Both the position numbers and the translations under genes were made by a program. Of a stretch of 64,000 nt of DNA, positions 34,686 to 44,187 are shown in pieces. The stretch is taken from NCBI RefSeq assembly GCF_000152745.1, contig NZ_CH672428.1:2695425-2759424 (forward strand). The letters run 5' to 3'. How positions within the stretch are numbered: the stretch's first letter is position 1; every line of letters begins with the position of its first letter. The notes below the pieces were generated by a model, which was not told the origin of the DNA, searched no databases, and worked only from the letters and a program-made list of their open reading frames with translations. The DNA comes from Oceanicaulis sp. HTCC2633. Its GTDB lineage: Bacteria; Pseudomonadota; Alphaproteobacteria; Caulobacterales; Maricaulaceae.

Positions 34686-35393
34686 CTAGGACGTTTCTGG
34701 ACGAGGGCCGCGCGGCCGATCAGCCGTCAGCTCTTGCCCGGTAACCAGGTAATGGACCACTTCGGCGACGTTCGTGGCATGGTCGCCGATACGCTCGAGA
34801 TTCTTCGCGATGAAGAGCAGATGCGCGCCCGGCTCGATCATCGAGCCGTCCTCGCGCATGGCGGTGACGAGGTCGCGGAACAGGGCGTTGTAATGCTCGT
34901 CCACATCGTCATCGCGTTCCCAGACGGCGACGGCGCGGCTGGCTTCGCCCGTTGCGTACGCGTCCAGAACCTGGTGCAGATGGCTTTGCACGACGCGGCC
35001 CATGCGCTCGACGGCGCCGTTGAGGGCGGTCGGGTCGGAGGCGTTCAGCGTGTGCACGCGCCGGGCGATGGATTTGGCCAGATCGCCCACGCGTTCGAGA
35101 TCGGAGACGATCTTCAGCGCGGCGATGCAGACCCGCAAATCCTGGGCGATCGGCTGGCGCAGGGCCAGCAGCCGGATGATCTTCTTCTCGATATCGCGCT
35201 GCATCTGGTCGACCTGGGCGTCCCGCAGACGCACTTCGTCGGCCAGATCCCCGTCCCGGCTGGACGCAGCCTGAAGCGCGTCGCTGACCATGCTCTCGGC
35301 CAGCCCGCCCATGGCCGCCACATCGGCGGTCAATTGTTCAAGCTCTTCGGAGAAGGCTTTGACGATATGCGGCGCGGTGTGCGACGTGTTCAT
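34686..35393 (-). CDS. phoU: PhoU phosphate-signalling regulator
   Basis: A 235-residue cytosolic protein of two repeated three-helix bundles. It links the Pst transporter to PhoR and keeps the Pho response off when phosphate is plentiful. Visible repeats are VSDALQAASSRDGDLADEVRLRDAQVDQMQ and its second-half counterpart around YNALFRDLVTAM; metal-contact segments appear as DLERVGDLAKSIARR and NLERIGDHATNVAE. It sits between pstB and phoB. Confidence 0.96.
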   Translation of the reverse strand: MNTSHTAPHIVKAFSEELEQLTADVAAMGGLAESMVSDALQAASSRDGDLADEVRLRDAQVDQMQRDIEKKIIRLLALRQPIAQDLRVCIAALKIVSDLERVGDLAKSIARRVHTLNASDPTALNGAVERMGRVVQSHLHQVLDAYATGEASRAVAVWERDDDVDEHYNALFRDLVTAMREDGSMIEPGAHLLFIAKNLERIGDHATNVAEVVHYLVTGQELTADRPRGPRPETS

Positions 35394-35428
35394 TGCGTAG
35401 GCCTTTCAAAGGTCCGATTGCGCGGGGC

Positions 35429-36253
35429 TTATCCGAAACGTCCGGTGATGTAGTCCTGGGTGCGTTGATCGAGCGGGTTGGTGAAGATCTCCTCGGTCGG
35501 CCCGTATTCCACGAGCTTTCCGAGGTGGAAGAAGGCCGTCATCTGGGACACCCGTGCGGCCTGGGCCATGGAGTGGGTCACGATGATCAGCGAATAGTTC
35601 TCGCGCAGTTCGTCGATCAGTTCCTCGATGCGTGCGGTGGCGATGGGGTCGAGCGCCGAGCACGGCTCATCCATCAGGATCACTTCGGGGTTCACCGCGA
35701 TGGCGCGGGCGATGACGAGACGCTGCTGCTGGCCGCCCGAGAGCGAGGTGCCCGGATGATGCAGACGGTCGGCCACTTCCGCCCAGAGGCCCGCCTTGAT
35801 CAGGCTGGTCTCGACGATGTGGTCAAGCTCGGCCTTGGTTTCGGCCAGACCGTGAATGCGCGGGCCATAGGCGACGTTCTCATAGATCGATTTCGGGAAG
35901 GGGTTGGGCTTCTGGAAAACCATGCCCACCCGGGCGCGCAGCACCACCGGGTCCACATCGCGGCCGTTCACTTCCTCGGAATCAATGCGGATCGATCCGC
36001 TGACGCGCGCGGTGTCGATGGTGTCGTTCATCCGGTTCAGGCAGCGCAGAAAGGTGGATTTGCCGCAGCCGGACGGACCGATGCAGGCGGTGACCGCCCG
36101 ATCCGGAATCTCCAGCGAGACATCTTCGAGCGCCAGCTTGTCGCCATAGCGCACGCTGACCGCATCGGTGGCGACCTTGATCGGCAATTGCGTCGTCAGC
36201 GGGTGATACCGCGTTGGCGGGTTGTCGACCGGAAAATCGAGACTCATGGACAT
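35429..36253 (-). CDS. pstB: PstB phosphate ABC transporter ATPase
   Basis: A 274-residue ATP-binding subunit. It has Walker [10 protein letters not shown], signature LSGGQQQR, Walker [14 protein letters not shown] and the switch His in IIVTHSM. The first 25 residues are a short extra lead before the domain. It powers phosphate import with PstA and PstC, and lies 4 nt after pstA, so translation is coupled. Confidence 0.97.
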   Translation of the reverse strand: MSMSLDFPVDNPPTRYHPLTTQLPIKVATDAVSVRYGDKLALEDVSLEIPDRAVTACIGPSGCGKSTFLRCLNRMNDTIDTARVSGSIRIDSEEVNGRDVDPVVLRARVGMVFQKPNPFPKSIYENVAYGPRIHGLAETKAELDHIVETSLIKAGLWAEVADRLHHPGTSLSGGQQQRLVIARAIAVNPEVILMDEPCSALDPIATARIEELIDELRENYSLIIVTHSMAQAARVSQMTAFFHLGKLVEYGPTEEIFTNPLDQRTQDYITGRFG

Positions 36254-36257
36254 CTAC

Positions 36258-38003
36258 CTACCATCTCCGTTCGAAGCGGCGCCGCAGATAGATGGCGACG
36301 GCGTTGAAGCTGACGAGCAGCGTCAACAGCGCCAGGATCGCTGCGGCGGTGCGCGCTTCGAAGGCGCGCTCTGCGCTTGAAGACCAAATGTAAATCTGAA
36401 CCGGCATCACGGTGGCCGGTTCGGTGAAGCCCGACAGGCCCAGCGTGGGCGGGTCGGCGATGAAGGCGACCATGCCGATCATCAAAAGCGGGGCCGTCTC
36501 GCCCAGGGCTTGCGCCAGACCAATGATGGAGCCGGTCAGGATGCCGGGCATGGCCAGCGGCAGCACGTGGTGGAAGACCGCCTGGGTGCGCGAGGCGCCG
36601 ACGCCGAGCGCAGCCTCCCGGATAGAGGGTGGCACGGCCTTGAGCGCGGCGCGAGCGGAAATGATCACAGTGGGCAGGGTCATCAGCGCCAGAACCATGC
36701 CGCCGACCAGGGGCGCCGAACGCGGCATGCCGAACAGGTTGATAAAGACCGCAAGCCCGAGCAGGCCAAAGACGATCGAGGGGACGGCGGCGAGGTTGTT
36801 GATATTGACCTCGATGAAATCGGTCAGCCGGTTCTTGGGCGCGAATTCTTCCAGATAGATCGCGGCGCCGACCCCGATCGGCACGGCCAGCAGCATGGTG
36901 ACGATCATGGTCAGGATCGACCCGGCAAGGGCGCCCGCAACGCCCGCCAGTTCCGGCTCGCGGCTGTCGGCATTGGTGAACAGCGTCGTGTTCAGGCCGT
37001 TGCGGATCAGGCCGCGCTCCTTGAGCGTGCGCGCCCAGACGATCTGGCGGTCGGTGATCCGTCGGGCGATGGACGGGGTCTCGATCACCCAGAGCGACCA
37101 GGTCTCTGCGCTGTCCGAGGCGTGATCGGGGCCGATGAGCCAGTCGCCCTGAGCGCTGCGGCCGTCCTGTTGCAATTGGGAAATGCGCAGAACCCCGCCC
37201 TGGGCGCGCAGCATGAGGGAGGCCGTCTGGGAATTCAGCTGCACCGGCGCCGTGTCCGAGCGCGCCATCTCAAGCGCCCGGACCAGATCGCGGGCGCGCT
37301 GGGCCTCCGCCTCCAGGCTGTTGCGGGTGTCCGTATCGAGTTCTTCGGCGGCCTGGGCGGCGGTCTGTTCGGCCCGGCGCCGCGCCTGCGCGAGGGCGGC
37401 GTCCAGGCGCGCCTGCACAAGGTCCAGAAAGCCATCGAAAACGGGCGCACCCGTCCGGGAGCGAAGGATGACCCCGCCATCAGCCGCCGGGGCGAGGCTG
37501 AGCGGGGCGGCGCCAGGCAGGAATTCCTCTTCGGTGGTGAGACCTTTCAGATAGAGGTCCGCATCATCGGAGATGGGCAGGGTGAACCGGATGGTCTCAC
37601 CCAGAACGTCGGGATTGTTCACGACCTCATTGAGCAGGCGTGCGGCGTTCACGGCGCTGTACAGGCCGAAGAGTTCGCGCATTTCGCTGACGGAGCCGGC
37701 TTCGGGGAACTGGGCCCAGAGGCTGTTCTGGATCAGCGTATTGTACGAGCCGCGCCGCAGGGAGGCTTCGCTGGCGTCGCCCCGCGGATCCGCGATCTCG
37801 GGGCGGATGTCGACATCCAGCACCAGCTTGTGCGCAGTGAAGGCGGGGACCGACTGTATGATCAGCGAGCCGAGCAGGACGGCGAGGAACAGCACGGCCG
37901 CGCTGATCGCCGCCAGTCCATAGAACTGGAATCGCTGTTCGGCGCGATGCCGCTTGGCCAGGCGCGCCTGAACCGCGTCGCGTATGGTCGGCGCGTTACT
38001 CAT
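36258..38003 (-). CDS. pstA: PstA phosphate ABC permease with a large periplasmic insertion
   Basis: The last 220 residues (about 360-575) are a normal PstA permease: AGSILTMIVTMLLAVPIGVGAAIYLEEF, AAVPSIVFGLLGLAVF, the ATPase-contact loop EAALGVGASRTQAVFHHVLP and GLAQALGETAPLL. The chain is 581 residues, about twice the usual length. The extra part sits between TM1 (about 28-50) and the permease domain, so it should be periplasmic. It contains a long helical, probably coiled-coil stretch around residues 200-250 (LDAALAQARRRAEQTAAQAA) and no known domain. The gene overlaps pstC by 8 nt. Enlarged PstA/PstC occur in other alphaproteobacteria; their insert function is not established. Confidence 0.93.
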   Translation of the reverse strand: MSNAPTIRDAVQARLAKRHRAEQRFQFYGLAAISAAVLFLAVLLGSLIIQSVPAFTAHKLVLDVDIRPEIADPRGDASEASLRRGSYNTLIQNSLWAQFPEAGSVSEMRELFGLYSAVNAARLLNEVVNNPDVLGETIRFTLPISDDADLYLKGLTTEEEFLPGAAPLSLAPAADGGVILRSRTGAPVFDGFLDLVQARLDAALAQARRRAEQTAAQAAEELDTDTRNSLEAEAQRARDLVRALEMARSDTAPVQLNSQTASLMLRAQGGVLRISQLQQDGRSAQGDWLIGPDHASDSAETWSLWVIETPSIARRITDRQIVWARTLKERGLIRNGLNTTLFTNADSREPELAGVAGALAGSILTMIVTMLLAVPIGVGAAIYLEEFAPKNRLTDFIEVNINNLAAVPSIVFGLLGLAVFINLFGMPRSAPLVGGMVLALMTLPTVIISARAALKAVPPSIREAALGVGASRTQAVFHHVLPLAMPGILTGSIIGLAQALGETAPLLMIGMVAFIADPPTLGLSGFTEPATVMPVQIYIWSSSAERAFEARTAAAILALLTLLVSFNAVAIYLRRRFERRW

Positions 38004-39687
38004 AGCGTTCCCGGAAGCGTTGCACCACGCGCAAGGCGATGATGTTCAGGATGAGGGTCATGATGAAGAGCACGAGACCCAGCGCGAAGGCGGAGAGGGT
38101 TTTCGGGCTGTCGAATTCCTGGTCGCCGGTCAGCAGCATGACGATCTGCACGGTGATGGTGGTCACCGATTCCAGCGGGTTGGCGGTCAGGTTGGCGCCC
38201 TGACCGGCAGCCATGACCACGATCATGGTCTCGCCCACGGCGCGCGAGACCGCCAGCAGCAGCGCGCCGACAATGCCCGGCAGGGCGGCCGGGAAGACCA
38301 CATGCCGTACGGTCTCGGACTTGGTCGCGCCCATGGCGTAGCTGCCATCGCGCAGGGCCTGGGGCACGGCGTTGATCACATCGTCGGACAGCGAGGAGAC
38401 GAAGGGGATGATCATCACGCCCATGACCAGGCCCGCCGACAGGGCGGATTGGGTCACCGCATCCTCATAGCCCAGCATCATCGCGACCTGACGCAGGAAG
38501 GGCCCCACGGTCAGAAGCGCGAAGAAACCGTAGACCACAGTGGGCACGCCCGCGAGAATCTCGAGCGCCGGCTTGGCCCAGGCGCGCAGGCGCGGGCTCG
38601 CGTACTCAGACAGATAGATCGCCGCCATCAGGCCGATGGGCGCAGCCACCAGCATGGCGATCAGGGTGATCAGGGCCGTGCCGGCGAACAGGGGCACCGC
38701 GCCGAAGGCGCCGGACTGGCCCACCTGGTCGGCGCGAATGGCGATTTGCGGGCTCCAGTGCAGCCCGAACAGGAATTCATGAATGCGCCAGTCGATCGAG
38801 GCGAAGAAGCGGATCGATTCAAACAGGAGCGAGAACACGATCCCCAGCGTGGTGAGGATGGCGATGGCCGAGGTCATCATCAGGGCCAGCCCGATCACGC
38901 CCTCCACCCGGTCGCGCGCCCTGAACCCGGCGCGAATGCGGGTGCGGGCGAAGGCGAGGCCGCCGACCGCGAGGGCGAGGGCGACGCCTGCCGCGCTCCA
39001 GCGGAACAGGTCTTCCCAGGGGCGCAGGGCCAGGGCGGCCGCGCGGATTTCCTCGGTGTTGCGGCTGGCGAGCCCTTCATTGAAGGCGAGCGCGCGGGCG
39101 TCCGAAATGAACAGCTCGCGCCGTTCGCTGGGCGCGCGCCAGTATTCGAAACCGGCCCGGGCGCGGACCCCGGGGACAGTGTGCGGCGCACGGGCCGCCA
39201 CAGAGACGGCGACGCGATCGCGACGCGCCTGGCGTTCAGCGGCGATTTCATTGCGCTGGGCGGTCAGGGTTCCGAGCGCGCGCAGATAGCGCTCGGCGTC
39301 GCCGCCTTCGCGTTCCGCGCGGAACATCTCGTTCCGGGCGGACAGGGCTTCCGCCTCGATCTGAAGCGTCTCCTCAGCCAGCGCCTGGTACTCGGGATCC
39401 CGCGCCAGCTGCGCCTCGTATTCCCGGATCAGCGGCGCCGCCTCACGCTCGAGCTCGCCCAGGGCCAGCGTGTTGACGAGGCTGGCGCCGAACAGGCCGT
39501 ACAGGGCCAGCAGGATGAAGGCCGGCAGGCCGGTCCAGAGCGCCAGATAATACCCGTAATAATTGGGCAGGGAGTGCAGCCAGGACGCACGACCATTGGC
39601 CGCCGCGACAGCGCGGCGCCGACCGATCAGAAATCCGACCGCTGTCAGCACCAGTAGGGCGAGGACAGCGAAAAGCGAGGACTGCAT
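37996..39687 (-). CDS. pstC: PstC phosphate ABC permease with a large periplasmic insertion
   Basis: A 563-residue permease; usual PstC is about 310-330. Two N-terminal membrane segments (about 3-22 and 45-68) are followed by a mostly helical periplasmic region (about 75-215) with runs such as LAEETLQIEAEALSARNEMF, and another membrane segment near 225-245. The conserved permease part starts near residue 280 (GTALITLIAMLVAAPIGLMAAIYLSEYA) and includes AGVPTVVYGFFALLTVGPFL and DGSYAMGATKSETVRHVVFP. It is the first gene after the Pho box and after phoR. No pstS is present in the window. Confidence 0.93.
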   Translation of the reverse strand: MQSSLFAVLALLVLTAVGFLIGRRRAVAAANGRASWLHSLPNYYGYYLALWTGLPAFILLALYGLFGASLVNTLALGELEREAAPLIREYEAQLARDPEYQALAEETLQIEAEALSARNEMFRAEREGGDAERYLRALGTLTAQRNEIAAERQARRDRVAVSVAARAPHTVPGVRARAGFEYWRAPSERRELFISDARALAFNEGLASRNTEEIRAAALALRPWEDLFRWSAAGVALALAVGGLAFARTRIRAGFRARDRVEGVIGLALMMTSAIAILTTLGIVFSLLFESIRFFASIDWRIHEFLFGLHWSPQIAIRADQVGQSGAFGAVPLFAGTALITLIAMLVAAPIGLMAAIYLSEYASPRLRAWAKPALEILAGVPTVVYGFFALLTVGPFLRQVAMMLGYEDAVTQSALSAGLVMGVMIIPFVSSLSDDVINAVPQALRDGSYAMGATKSETVRHVVFPAALPGIVGALLLAVSRAVGETMIVVMAAGQGANLTANPLESVTTITVQIVMLLTGDQEFDSPKTLSAFALGLVLFIMTLILNIIALRVVQRFRERYE

Positions 39688-39786
39688 GAAACCACCTGGT
39701 CAGGGAGCTGAACTCTGCGCCGGGCGCAAAACTCCCCAAAGCTTGATCAGCGGCGGACCATGGTCAGGAACGATCAATCCAATATG

Positions 39787-39811
39787 TAAGTTTGGTGACA
39801 GTTATGTGACG
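39787..39811 (-). promoter_or_regulatory. Pho box upstream of pstC
   Basis: Read on the minus strand, CGTCACATAACTGTCACC contains two GTCAC cores exactly 11 nt apart, the spacing of PhoB half-sites; a weak third half (TACAT) follows at the same period. It lies about 100 nt before the pstC start, after the phoR stop. So pstCAB-phoU-phoB should have its own PhoB-activated promoter. Confidence 0.75.
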
Positions 39812-39822
39812 CCGCGCGTCCC

Positions 39823-41256
39823 TCACTGCGCCACCGAGTCCGATTGATCCCTGAGCTCAGGCGTTTCAAGGGTTTTCATCGCCGCAGCGACCGGGAAGAA
39901 GACTGTAAAAACCGAGCCGGTTCCGGGCGCGCTCTCCACCGTGAAGCCGCCCCGGTGACGATTGACGATGTGCTTGACGATGGCGAGGCCCAGACCGGTG
40001 CCGGAGGTGGGGCCGCTCTTTTGTCCGTCCACCCGGAAGAAGCGTTCCGCCAGACGCGGCAGATAACGCCGCTCGATCCCGCCGCCCTGATCCTGCACGC
40101 GCACAACGCCGAACTTCGCCTCGGGGTCGAGGGCAGGCGCGGTCAGGGTCAGGCGTCCGGAATCAGGGTCGATCCGGGCGCCCAGATGTTCGGCGGCGTC
40201 CCGGGAGATCCCGTATCGCACGCTGACCTTCACCTGCGAGCCGTCCGGAGAATACTTGATGGCGTTCTGGACCAGGTTTTCGATGACTTCATAGAGCTGG
40301 TCGCGGTCGCCGCGCACCTGCGCGCCGCCCTCGGTTCCTGCTTCATCGATCTCGACACTGATATTCCGGCTCGCGGCCACAGGCGCCAGGGCTTCGGACA
40401 CATCGGCGGTGAGATTGTCGAGATCCACCGATCCCGTGGGCGGCATGTGCTCGTTCATCTCGACCCGGCTGAGAGACAGCAGGTCATTGATCAGACGGCG
40501 CATGCGCTCGGTCTGCACCGTCATGATCTCGAGGAAGCGGTCGCGCGCCTCTTCGTCATCCCGGGCGGGACCGGACAGGGTCTCGATGAAACCCGCCAGC
40601 GAGGCGAGGGGCGTGCGCAGCTCGTGGCTGGCGTTGGCGAGGAAGTCCGCCCGCATCCGCTCGGCGCGCTTGGAATTGGTGTCGTCCGCCAGAACCAGCA
40701 TGGCGCGAAACGGCATGGGGCCGGGCGCTGAGAGGCGGATTGGCTCCACATAGGCGCGCACATGGCTCTCCAGCGGCGCCAGGGTTGAATATTCGACCGT
40801 CGCGCCGCGATCCCCGCGCAGCGCGGCGCTGACCGCCTCCAGAACGCGCGGCTGGCGCAGAACCGTGGACAGGAGGCCGCGTTCGGTCCCCAGCCCCAGG
40901 AAAGTGCGCGCGGCTGGATTGGCGCGTTCGATTCGTCCGCCTGCGCCGATCAGCAGCACCGGAATGGGCAGGCGCTCCAGCATGGTGACGCTCGCCTCGG
41001 CCTCCAGGTCTCGCGGCGCGTTCACCGCCAGCGGGCGCGGATTGGGCTCTGCAGTGGTCAAGGCGGTGAGATAATAGACAAAAGCCAGCGCGATGAAGGC
41101 GGCTGCCCCGCCCAGGAACGCGCCGCCGGAGAGCTCGCCGGCCACAGCCAGAACCAGCATCACGACCACGCCGATCGAGGCCGTCAGGGCAATATCACGG
41201 CGACGCGGCCGGTCCCCGGTCATGCGTTTCGCAGGGGTGTTACGATCTTCAGTCAT
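39823..41256 (-). CDS. phoR: PhoR phosphate-sensing histidine kinase
   Basis: A membrane sensor kinase of 477 residues. Two N-terminal helices (about 20-65) are followed by a PAS-like domain with LERLPIPVLLIGAGGRIERANPAARTF, the phosphorylation helix with His211 (NASHELRTPLASLAG), and the ATPase domain with NLVQNAIKYSP, QDQGGGI and the TSGTGLGLAIVKHI box. The start MTEDRNTP is chosen by the family's N-terminal shape; GAGAAGG lies very close upstream, so the exact start is uncertain. Like other PhoR proteins it has little periplasmic part and is expected to read Pst-PhoU status and phosphorylate PhoB. It is divergent from the efflux operon. Confidence 0.93.
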   Translation of the reverse strand: MTEDRNTPAKRMTGDRPRRRDIALTASIGVVVMLVLAVAGELSGGAFLGGAAAFIALAFVYYLTALTTAEPNPRPLAVNAPRDLEAEASVTMLERLPIPVLLIGAGGRIERANPAARTFLGLGTERGLLSTVLRQPRVLEAVSAALRGDRGATVEYSTLAPLESHVRAYVEPIRLSAPGPMPFRAMLVLADDTNSKRAERMRADFLANASHELRTPLASLAGFIETLSGPARDDEEARDRFLEIMTVQTERMRRLINDLLSLSRVEMNEHMPPTGSVDLDNLTADVSEALAPVAASRNISVEIDEAGTEGGAQVRGDRDQLYEVIENLVQNAIKYSPDGSQVKVSVRYGISRDAAEHLGARIDPDSGRLTLTAPALDPEAKFGVVRVQDQGGGIERRYLPRLAERFFRVDGQKSGPTSGTGLGLAIVKHIVNRHRGGFTVESAPGTGSVFTVFFPVAAAMKTLETPELRDQSDSVAQ

Positions 41257-41457
41257 ACCTTCTCGTAGCATGGGAATGTGACACCTCGGAAACCCTTGTT
41301 GTTTTGCGGATTTGTTCGGAGGCCCGGGAAGAATGCCTGTATAAATTTTTTGTAATTCGAGAAACTTTTGTCGTTTTTCGATAAGTTTTGATTGGCTTTC
41401 GAGAGCGCCCAAATAGGGTGCAGTTCAGGTTTTGTAATTTTCCCGGGGGGAGGGCCC

Positions 41458-42840
41458 GTGTCCCTTTTGCGTATTTCACCGTTTTTTGCGCCCTTGCTGT
41501 TGAGCGCCTGCGCCAGCGTCGTCACGCCGGGCGCCAGCGATCTTGTCCTGGCGCCGGAGACGTTCTCTGCGGCGCCGGCCGAGCTGGACGCCTCGCCGTC
41601 CGACTGGATCGCGGCGTTCGAGGATCCGGTGCTTCAGGTGCTGGTCGCCGAGGCGCTGGACGCCAATCCGACGGTTGCGTCGGCTCTTGCAAGCTATGAT
41701 GCGGCCCGCGCCGGCGCCCGGTCTGCGGGCGCAGCCCGTCTTCCAACGCTGGACGGCTCTGTGGGCTATACCGACCAGGAGCCGGGCAATACCGGCTTCA
41801 GCACCGGTCTTGAAGTCAACTGGCAGGCGGATGTCTGGGGGCGTTTGGGTGACCAGGCGCGCTCTGGCGCCCTGACGGCGGAAGCCGCACGCGCCGACTG
41901 GTATGGCGCGCGCCTGTCGATCGCCGCCTCCGTGGCGCGGTCCTGGTATGCCCTGATCGCCGCCAGCCAGCAGGCTGAGCTGGCCCAGGCCGATGTGGAG
42001 GCCCGGACCAATCAGCTTGAAATCGTCGAACGACGTTTCCAGCGCGGCGTGGTCCGCTCCTCGGATGTGCGTACGGCGCGTTCGGCCCTGGCCTCTTCCG
42101 AAGCCACGCTGGCCTCGCGTCTGCGGGCGCAAGCGAATGCGGCGCGGGTGCTTGAAGTGACGCTGGGTCGGTATCCGTCCGCCTCGATCGCCGCTGGCGC
42201 CGAACTGCCAGCGCTGGGCGCACTGCCCAATCCGGGGCGGCCTGAAACGCTTCTGGCGCGTCGTCCGGATGTGGTCGCTGCGCAAGCGCGCCTCGCCGCC
42301 GCCGGCTATTCGGCGTCCGCGGCTCAGAAGGCGCTCTATCCGGGGCTTGGCCTGCGCGCCAGCCTGGCCGATGGCGGCGCGGACATCGCCGATGCGCTGG
42401 ATTTTGACGATCTGGTGAAGACCGTTGTCGGGTCGATCTCGGCTCCGATCTTCCAGGGCGGACGCCTGCGCGCCGAGCGCGACCGGGCCGAGGCCCAGGC
42501 GGAACAATTGTCCGCCAATCTGGTGAGCACGGCCCTGACGGCGCTGCGTGAAGCCGAAGATGCGATCGAGGCGGATCGTCGTCTTGCCGAACGGGTCGAT
42601 GCGTTGACGGTCGCTTCGGATGAAGCCCGCGAAGCGCTGGCTCTCGTGCAGCGTCAGTATGCGTCGGGCCTGTCGACAATCTTCGAGCTGATCGACGCCC
42701 AGACGCGTCAGATCTCGGCGCAGTCGGCCCTGATATCAGCGCGCAATGAGCGGGTGGACAACCGCATCGCGCTGCATCTGGCCATAGCTGGCGATTTCAG
42801 CGCCGGCGGCGGCGTCACTGCATCCAATATCGAGAACTAG
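41458..42840 (+). CDS. Outer-membrane efflux lipoprotein (NodT/OprM-like)
   Basis: A 460-residue TolC-type channel. The GTG start is chosen because GGGGGGAGGG lies just upstream and it gives a short lipoprotein signal (PFFAPLLLSAC). The two homologous halves are seen in WIAAFEDPVLQVLVAEALDANPTVASALASYDAARA and LRAERDRAEAQAEQLSANLVSTALTALREAEDAI. Markers of the NodT group include LLARRPDVVAAQARLAAAGYSASAA. It forms the outer-membrane exit duct for the adaptor and pump encoded next. Having the channel gene first is less common than last. Confidence 0.93.
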   Translation: MSLLRISPFFAPLLLSACASVVTPGASDLVLAPETFSAAPAELDASPSDWIAAFEDPVLQVLVAEALDANPTVASALASYDAARAGARSAGAARLPTLDGSVGYTDQEPGNTGFSTGLEVNWQADVWGRLGDQARSGALTAEAARADWYGARLSIAASVARSWYALIAASQQAELAQADVEARTNQLEIVERRFQRGVVRSSDVRTARSALASSEATLASRLRAQANAARVLEVTLGRYPSASIAAGAELPALGALPNPGRPETLLARRPDVVAAQARLAAAGYSASAAQKALYPGLGLRASLADGGADIADALDFDDLVKTVVGSISAPIFQGGRLRAERDRAEAQAEQLSANLVSTALTALREAEDAIEADRRLAERVDALTVASDEAREALALVQRQYASGLSTIFELIDAQTRQISAQSALISARNERVDNRIALHLAIAGDFSAGGGVTASNIEN

Positions 42841-42850
42841 GACATCATAA

Positions 42851-42867
42851 GACCGGTAAAACCGGTC
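42851..42867 (+). other. Intercistronic palindrome in the efflux operon
   Basis: GACCGGTaaaACCGGTC is a perfect 7-bp inverted repeat with a 3-nt loop, between channel and adaptor genes. It lacks a T-run, so it is more likely an mRNA-stability hairpin or an operator than a terminator. Confidence 0.55.
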
Positions 42868-42888
42868 AGGGGACAAAAGAGGTTGGTC

Positions 42889-44166
42889 ATGAGCAAGTTT
42901 TTGGGTCGTTTGTTGATTATAGGGCTGCCGGTTGCGGTGCTCTTTGCGTTCATCGTCGTCTATGTCGTGCTGGCTGCGGCGGCGCCCAAGCCCGAGCGCG
43001 CCGAGATCGTCGCGCGTCCGTCTGCGGTCTTCGTCACCGAAGCCGCTCTGAGCCCGGTGCAGCTGTCTGTCACCACACAGGGCGAGGTCACCCCGCTGAC
43101 CGAGATCGATCTCACCGCCCAGGTGTCGGGTCGGATCACCTATGTGAACCCGAACTTCGTCGATGGCGGCTTCTTTGAAGCGGGCGAAGTGCTGGTGCGT
43201 CTCGAGGACGCCGATTATCGCCTGGCGGTCACGCGCGCCGAAGCGCTGGTCGCCCAGAGCCGTCAGGCGCTGGTGCGCGAGCAGGCCGAATCCGAGCTGG
43301 CGCGAGAAGAATGGGAATCGCTGGGCGATGGCGAAGCCAGCGCGCTGACCCTGCGCGAACCGCAGATGGCGGAAGCGCGCGCCCAGCTGGCCTCGGCCCA
43401 GGCCAGCCTGGACGAAGCCCGTCTCAATCTGAGCCGCACGCGCATTTCCGCGCCGTTTGACGGCCGCGTTCGCGCCAAGTCGGCCGATCTCGGTCAGTAT
43501 GTCGGCCCCGGCACCCGTCTGGGACGTGTCTTCGCGACCAATCGCGTTCAGGTCCGTCTGCCGCTGACCAATGCCGAGCTCGCGATCCTGAACCTGCCGC
43601 TGGCCTTCCAGTCCAGTGACGCCAATCCGGGCCGCCCCGCGCATCTGAGCGCCAGCGTCGCCGGTCAGGAGCGTCATTGGGAAGGTCGCCTTGTGCGCAC
43701 CGACAGCGCCATCAACCCGCAAACCCGCACCATGAGCGCCATCATCGAGGTCGAGGACCCCTATGGCGCGGCTGCTGAAGAGGCGGGCGCCCCGCTGGCC
43801 GTGGGTCTGTTCGTCGCCGCCAACATTGACGGTCGCGAGCTTGAGAACGCCATCGTGCTGCCCCGCAGCGCCCTGCGCGGCTCGAACGAGGTCTATGTGG
43901 CCGAACTCGACGGCACCCTGTCGATCCGTCAGGTCAATGTGGTGGACACCAGCGCCGAGCGCGTGGTTCTGACCGCCGGTCTGGAACCGGGCGATCGCGT
44001 TGTCACCTCGCCGCTGCGCGGCGCCGCCGAAGGCATGCTGGTGCGGGCGATGGACGCCAATGGCGATCCGCTCGATCCCGAACCGGAAGCCGACGCCGCC
44101 AATGATAATGACGCCGAGAGCGAAGCGCTGGTCCAGGAGACCACGACCGCCTCGCGCGCCAACTAG
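42889..44166 (+). CDS. RND efflux periplasmic adaptor
   Basis: A 425-residue membrane-fusion protein. The start MSKFLGRLLIIGLP follows AGAGG at good distance and gives one N-terminal anchor helix (about 8-28). Next come the first lipoyl half (LTAQVSGRITYVNPNFVDGGFFEAGE), a coiled-coil hairpin (about 90-175), the second half (RISAPFDGRVRAKSADLGQYVGPG) and the beta-barrel. The tail is acidic (DPEPEADAANDNDAESEA). No lipobox is present. It joins the pump downstream to the lipoprotein channel upstream; the three genes are closely spaced and on one strand. Confidence 0.93.
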   Translation: MSKFLGRLLIIGLPVAVLFAFIVVYVVLAAAAPKPERAEIVARPSAVFVTEAALSPVQLSVTTQGEVTPLTEIDLTAQVSGRITYVNPNFVDGGFFEAGEVLVRLEDADYRLAVTRAEALVAQSRQALVREQAESELAREEWESLGDGEASALTLREPQMAEARAQLASAQASLDEARLNLSRTRISAPFDGRVRAKSADLGQYVGPGTRLGRVFATNRVQVRLPLTNAELAILNLPLAFQSSDANPGRPAHLSASVAGQERHWEGRLVRTDSAINPQTRTMSAIIEVEDPYGAAAEEAGAPLAVGLFVAANIDGRELENAIVLPRSALRGSNEVYVAELDGTLSIRQVNVVDTSAERVVLTAGLEPGDRVVTSPLRGAAEGMLVRAMDANGDPLDPEPEADAANDNDAESEALVQETTTASRAN

Positions 44167-44187
44167 TCAGGATCGGGGAGAACGGAC

